Shown here: piece after piece, positions 59,401-64,000 of the stretch | How positions within the stretch are numbered: the stretch's first letter is position 1 | Layout of the letters: every line of letters begins with the position of its first letter | NCBI RefSeq assembly: GCF_015706575.1 | Contig: NW_024037072.1 | Span: forward strand, 129,001-193,000 | DNA: 64,000 nucleotides | DNA from: Patiria miniata | Lineage: Eukaryota; Echinodermata; Asteroidea; Valvatida; Asterinidae | Direction: 5' to 3' | Notes under the pieces: generated by a model | The model's input: the letters and a program-made list of their open reading frames with translations, nothing else | Told to the model about the DNA's origin: nothing | The model's database searches: none | Program-made: the position numbers and the translations under genes

Positions 59401-60423
59401 TTTGGTACATATTTGGAGAAACTTTCACCTTCGTTTAAACATTACACAGTTAGCCAACACACAGTATGCTGTCTGCCCTGGTCTTAATATAATGATTGAT
59501 CTTGAAAACATCAATTAGTTCAAATGTACAACCTTGTGTTCAGCGATGCTTTCTTCTGTGCACTGACGATGGGTAACAGAGTCTTTCCGCGAATCAAAGT
59601 TGAGTTCAAAATCAATAGTGATCTGAAAAAGCAAATTTGTAAGTGATTTAGGCATAACGTAAATTTGTAATAGGCCTTATACATGTACAGACACAGAAAC
59701 CCATACTTGATCAGCTGTGCCGGTGTATCAATTGTGAATTTAGGACTATGAAATACGGACTCATTGGTAGTATTGCGCATGTCTAACGGAGGATTGTGAA
59801 CGTTCAACCAACAAAAGGGTAAAGGATGTCATAGGAGTTGAATGCCCTGGACGATTCATTAGTCAACGCAACGTCATTGATCATTTTGAAGCAGCAACTC
59901 CAATGAATCCCCACACGCCCCCGCACAAGCCTGGTCATAGAGTCCAGCCAGTATAAGAGCAGAAGAAGCAGAAGTCCACATTTCATGTGACACTGGGAAA
60001 GTGTTATATCAACCATTTAATAAGACACTGAATCAAAATAGGTATAGTTAAAGATTCTGATATGAGAAAAGAAACAGATTTCATAGGATTACAGGCGGAG
60101 AAACGGAGGTCATAGGAGTCAAAAATTTCATGTGATACTGGGAAAGTGTGATATCGACCGTTTAATAAGACACTGAATCAAAATAGGTAATTATAAGATG
60201 GAATTTTGCGTCGGGTGATATAATAAAATTATTTGACAAAATAGGTACGTTAAATATTTCGAAAAACTTAGAAAAACTTCCCCCTTACCTCTCGTGGATT
60301 GTTCGCATTGCGTGCCTCCCAAAAGATGGTTCCGCCTTCATAATAGCCCAGCTTGGCCTCGGCTTCGTTCAACACCCCGCCTACTACCAACAGTAGAGTG
60401 ACGCACAAACCTCTAGCAAACAT
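50409..60423 (-). CDS. Secreted ZP-domain protein with orphan N-terminal region and Big_5-like Ig domain, fourteen exons
   Basis: A secreted or matrix/receptor-type protein; no function known to me. Exons, minus strand: 60,289-60,423; 59,533-59,622; 59,039-59,193; 58,415-58,608; 56,323-56,462; 55,608-55,870; 55,198-55,344; 54,913-54,959; 54,261-54,364; 53,249-53,507; 52,477-52,670; 51,534-51,964; 50,816-50,921; 50,409-50,567 (807 aa). Residues 1-23 are a signal peptide. Residues 24-390 carry landmarks seen in large invertebrate secreted proteins: GGTIFW, DYYCT, GWNLAST, DDANSDVVKCRW and GTYAFMVMLEDF. Residues ~391-507 resemble an SbsA/Big_5 Ig-like domain (Y.I.LDEGVV...W.FVT). The ZP domain is ~521-778, with LPKLTL, CGTTY, CWAT and VYVHCNVFVC and 12 cysteines. 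R788-V-S-R791 is a possible furin site. No transmembrane helix follows. Junction phases agree throughout, though the exon 58,415 donor (A|GTACGT) is a choice. Confidence 0.88.
52915..53222 (+). repeat. Direct repeat A, left of the Big_5 exon
   Basis: TTTGTAACTCTTAACTAATA, later TTTTCGTTTTTTTGCTGGAC, then AGCTGCCGCGAATACGAATA ending at CACTAGGAGGCACTGTT. The partner is 53,730-53,930. The pair brackets exon 53,249-53,507. Confidence 0.72.
53730..53930 (+). repeat. Direct repeat B, right of the Big_5 exon
   Basis: TTTGTAACTCTTTAAATAAT, TTTTCGTTTTTGATGGACAC and AGCTGCCGCGAGTACAAATA run parallel to repeat A, ending CACTAGGGGGCGCTGTT. Repeat A carries about 100 extra bases in its middle. Poly-G runs lie between the exon and repeat B (53,576-53,588 and 53,639-53,650). 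Confidence 0.72.
56869..58156. mobile_element. 1.29-kb TIR element built of CCTCATAAGTCCGACG repeats
   Basis: The ends GGGGCCGTATCGTAAGTCCG and the complementary CGGACTTACGACACGGCCCC enclose dozens of ~15-bp CCTCATAAGTCCGACG blocks in both orientations (56,880-57,010; 57,190-57,330; 57,385-57,595; 58,075-58,150). No convincing transposase frame. It sits in the ZP gene intron between exons 58,415 and 56,462. The flanks (TGTTGAA / GTTTGAA) hint at an imperfect target duplication. Confidence 0.75.
59735..60190. repeat. Degraded relative of the composite repeat body, partly duplicated
   Basis: GAATTTAGGACTATGAAATAC, GCGCATGTCTAACGGAGGAT, then TGTGAACGTTCAACCAA and AAGTCCACATTTCATGTGAC parallel the body of the 14,876 and 29,195 copies. 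The distal piece CACTGGGAAAGTGTTATATC through AATCAAAATAGGTA is repeated at about 59,989 and 60,133. It lies in ZP intron 1. Confidence 0.65.
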
Positions 60424-60529
60424 CGTGTGTGCCTGGCTCCTGGGGGTGAACAAACGTGGTTTTTGTTTTGAACTGTGTATGTAATCACACAGAGTTTGGC
60501 ACCCGATACAGAAAATTGTTAGTGTCACG

Positions 60530-62285
60530 GGTTTTTTCGCATTCTAGTCTTATATATTCTTTTATCGGTAGAAACCAAGAACAGAGACGCAGACATTCAC
60601 TAGCCACAACTGCATTAAAAATATTAACTGCTTTAAAAAAAATATATATTAACAGTACTCTGCCAGACACCATATGGTGCTCGATCGGTAAAAAAATCTA
60701 CATAAGTTTTTGTTAGTTTGTTGATTTTGTTGAATGATTTTAATATGCGTGTCTACTAAAAAAAAAATTAAATGTTATAATGTAACTTTGCAGCAGGGTT
60801 TATTGTCCCAATTTATTATTCATTCAGACAGGCTGCGCCGTAGTTTAGTTCCCTAGCCTGAGAATTCCCCGACACAGTGACGTCTAAATTATTACTTGAC
60901 TAAATATTCTTCATAAATAGTCATAATCTTTGGAATCAGCCTAGCTAGCTGCGCCGAAGGCTTTGGCGCCATCCGGTTCGTTAGTGACTTTGTCATACAC
61001 GCGCGCGCACCACTGATTAGCGCCCATTGGCTAAAGACTCAAGTTGCCTTAACTTTGGTTCCAACGGTTCCAATGCTACTTAATGTGCAGTGGGCGTGGT
61101 TTAAACTGACGTGACGTTACACTATTAAACGAACCAGATACAGATTGATGTAAATTTGCAACAGACTTTATTGTTCTAATTTTCATTAATTCCAGACTGT
61201 GCCGAAGGCTTTGGCGCCATAGGCTACAGATTAATGTATAATGCAAACATTATAATGCCAAAAAAAAGGAATAAAAAAGTCCTTAAAAGTAGTGCATTTT
61301 CCTGTTGTATCCATAGCAAATGTTTTTCTTTTAAGCAATAACAATCTTTTAAAAATCTACTTTAGGCAGAATGAAGATGGGTGCGTATGACGTAGCTCTG
61401 AATTCAGTGTAGCCTGCAAATCCCAAATCGGTAGGGTTGGCAATTTTGTAAATCATCATGACCTAATCAGGGGCGGATCCAGGAATTTTTGCAGTGGGGG
61501 TTCATCAGCAAAACATATTGTGAAATGTATAGACTGTTTTTTTTCTCTGGACACTTGGCCTCCGAAAATCAATAGGTGGAGGGGCTGTTCCATAATTCAA
61601 TGGGGGCGCTGTTGAAATCCGACGATTATTAAGATATACACAAAATGCAAAAAACCTTAACAAAGCTGGTATGTTGTGCACAGGCAACAATATTACAAGT
61701 ATGTTTAGGTGTCAGAGCGGGGGGGGGGTGCATTATTTTTAATGAATTTCTATGGCAAATATTCCAAAGGATCCGCGCCTGCTAATAAAAACGATCACTG
61801 TTTGTGATCGGATTCTGGTCCTATATATTCTTTTATCGGTAGAAACCAAGATGAGACGCAGACATGCTTTAACCACATGCACAACTGCATTAAAAAATAT
61901 AAACTGCCTTAGCCATATGGTGCTCGGTAAAAAAAAAAAACTGTTTTTGTTGAATAATTTTAATATGCATGTCTACTTACAAAATTTTAAAAATGTAATA
62001 ATGCAAGTTTGCAACAGGATTTATTGTTCTAATTAATCATTCATTCAGACAGGCAGCGCCAAAAGCATTGGCGCCATACAGATCAATGCATAATGCAAAA
62101 AAACAAAACGAAATAAAAAGTGATTAAAGTAGGGCATTTTCCTGTTGTATCCGTAGCCAAAAACGTCTTTCAAGCAAAAACTAGCTTTTAAAAATCTAAT
62201 GTCGGCAGAATGGTCAATGAAGATCGGTGCGTATGAGCTCTAAATCGGTAGGGTTGGTAATTAAGTACACGACTTCATGACCTTA
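60530..62285 (+). repeat. Segmental duplication upstream of the ZP gene, three partial copies
   Basis: Copy 1 (about 60,548-60,840, plus GCCGAAGGCTTTGGCGCCAT at 60,952), copy 2 (about 61,150-61,460) and copy 3 (about 61,820-62,285) share TTCTTTTATCGGTAGAAACC, ACAACTGCATTAAAAA, ATTTTAATATGC, TTTATTGTTCTAAT, GCATTTTCCTGTTGTATCC and ATCGGTAGGGTTGG in order, each copy holding part of the set. No coding frame. It may carry duplicated upstream regulatory DNA of the ZP gene. Confidence 0.72.
61468..61781. mobile_element. 314-bp TIR element CAGGGGCGGATCC, 5-bp duplication CTAAT
   Basis: The ends CAGGGGCGGATCCAGGAAT and GGATCCGCGCCTG are flanked by CTAAT on both sides (61,463-61,467 and 61,782-61,786). 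The interior has no frame. The ends are related to the 18,397 element, which also shows a 5-bp rather than an 8-bp duplication. Confidence 0.75.
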
Positions 62286-64000
62286 TCATGATGAATATCT
62301 CAAAAGACTTATAATCAATTAATTAGAGATATTTGTGCTTAATATTCGATCAAGTCGAGCTCATTCGGTGAAATTGGTTTGCAAGTATCATAAATGCATT
62401 GTCACCGTTCGTCAGACACATCACTGATGACAGTTTTTGGAAACGTTTGTCTAAACCAGGACAATTTGTATTTATGGATTTTTAATTATTGTCCGAATAT
62501 TTTAAATAAACTTTAAAAAATGCGCGTGATACCAAAATCAGTTTACCGTGGAGGGAGGTGGATTCCACCCGGACCCTTTTAGAGCTAATTCCAACTGTTC
62601 TAAGTATGCAGCTAAGCGACTCAGTCTTCAACCATCCAACACTTTTGGCTGTGGTTTACGATTTGCTAGTCTCGGAGATACCTAGTTTGGCTAAGTTTCA
62701 TTTTACCTGCTCTTCCAGAGATACGTCTGCTGTGGAGGAATTTAGATGTGCACGTTGGTAGCAGTCAGTTCTGGTCAGACGTCAAGCTCTTGGCCGACCG
62801 GTGCTAACGAGACACCCTTTTTATACCCTCTCCACACTCTTTGCCAGGGCATCCTATCATGCCCCGACAGCTAAAGCTAATTAAATCATCAATCTCTAAG
62901 GGGAGAAATTAATTAAGCAGTTGTTATCACAGCCTTGCCAAGACTTGTCTAAGTCTTCAAATTTTCATAACCCGAGTAATATTTCAACTTGTCAACAGTA
63001 CATCTGGCCATACCATGTCATGCACGATATACTGGTAGACTGCAAAGTTGTTCTACCCTGACCATTCAATAAACTCATCTCAACCATGCGTACCTTTTGG
63101 GAAAACAATACTAAATTATCAAGTAATTAATGAAGACTTCCCATTAATTATGCTCGTACATGGAAGTGGAGCAACTGTTTACCTCTCGGATTTTTTCGGG
63201 GGGAGGGGGGGGTAAAGCAAATTTGTCCCCAAAATTCCTTAACTTTTTCATTATATTTTCAATTTATCATTTTTTCAAGCTTAAGCAGGGGAGCATTTGC
63301 CCCCCCCCCCCCCCCCAGCAATATGGCTTCGCACCTTTTTTTTTTTTTCTTTTTTTTTTCTTTCTTTTTTCCTTTTTCCCTCGTTTTCCAGGGCGGTGGG
63401 GGCAAGCGTCCCCTCCCCTCCTCGACGCGCATGCATGTAGTCATATACACTCAATATCCCTTTGTTCCAAAACATTAATACATACAGTTGGTGCGAAAAT
63501 AAGAACGGTACGACCCCCCCCCCCTCCCCTTTACCCGAACACACACACACACATCCAGGTTTGTTTATGGTGAAAATCGAGGATTTTCTATTGTTCCTCA
63601 TTATCGATCTTTTGTTTACACTCTTGTAACTTCTTTGCATTAGCTCCCATTGATTTTATACACGCTTTGGTCGTCCTCGATTTGACTTCTGTCCTCGATT
63701 ACTCGACGATGTGTGTCCTCGATTTACACCATAAACATGCACACACAGACTCAACTTCCCAGCCTGTTTCCAGACCTCAATGCGTGTTGAAATTCACGCT
63801 TCCAATGTTGGCCGCAGTTGGCGATCGGAAGACCATTATAACTTTGGATATGATTACCAATAGATAGCATTAAATTGCCTTTCCATGTCCTGACTGTGTT
63901 CTCTCTCTATACAGAAACATCATCGCATGCCAGTGGAGAAAAAAAATAAACAAAGTATTATCTGTCAAACAGCATCCTTATAAGGTACATTGTACATGAT
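62286..64000. other. Right-edge region, no gene recognised
   Basis: The 67-codon plus frame at 62,558-62,761 has no recognised domain. Bases 63,195-63,540 are low complexity: G9, C16, long T runs with C, and (AC)n at 63,540-63,552. TGTCCTCGATT recurs at about 63,690 and 63,714. Nothing here can be called a gene from sequence alone. Confidence 0.45.

Noticed and set aside
62558-62761. 67-codon plus-strand frame near the right edge
   Set aside because: No domain or splice evidence. I also considered rRNA or snRNA in this stretch and could not match conserved segments.

Overview
This is a stretch of animal nuclear DNA. It has multi-exon genes with GT-AG introns, large introns and intergenic spaces filled with non-coding DNA transposons, foldback palindromes and tRNA-derived SINE-like pieces, and no long retroelement or prokaryotic reading frames. 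The genes present (CASC3, a nicotinic-type Cys-loop receptor, synaptotagmin-12, a ZP-domain protein) make it a metazoan. The very frequent palindromic octamer TAGGCCTA (16 copies counted by eye) and the orphan secreted-protein family on the right suggest an invertebrate deuterostome, most likely an echinoderm. Species identity is an inference.

Layout. (1) 1-14,787, minus strand: the 5' part of CASC3/MLN51, the exon-junction-complex subunit. Four exons are visible (start codon at 14,787) and the rest lies left of the window. Its 12-kb first intron is a stack of nested mobile elements: a 3.0-kb terminal-inverted-repeat (TIR) element with 8-bp target duplication, two large palindromes, and a 2.5-kb TIR element that landed in one palindrome arm. 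(2) 14.9-22.8 kb: gene-free, with tandem copies of a composite foldback repeat, a 620-bp TIR element and a 1.6-kb TIR element holding three internal tandem units. (3) 23,345-28,693, plus strand: a complete eight-exon, 455-residue nicotinic-receptor-like subunit, with one hAT-like 315-bp element just upstream of exon 1 and an inverted copy in intron 3. (4) 28.7-32.3 kb: intergenic, with a third composite repeat and a 603-bp mariner-type MITE. (5) 32,340-43,958, minus strand: a complete seven-exon, 424-residue synaptotagmin-12. (6) 44-50.4 kb: gene-free apart from one small transposon. (7) 50,409-60,423, minus strand: a fourteen-exon, 807-residue secreted protein with a signal peptide, an orphan cysteine/tryptophan N-terminal region, a domain resembling the bacterial-type SbsA/Big_5 Ig-like fold, and a C-terminal zona pellucida (ZP) domain. 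(8) 60.4-64 kb: a duplicated upstream region with another small TIR element and low-complexity DNA.

The four genes have unrelated jobs (mRNA surveillance/localisation, ion channel, vesicle trafficking, extracellular matrix or receptor), so this is not a functional cluster. Exon junctions were chosen from GT/AG sites, and codon phase carries correctly through every junction within each of the four reading frames.
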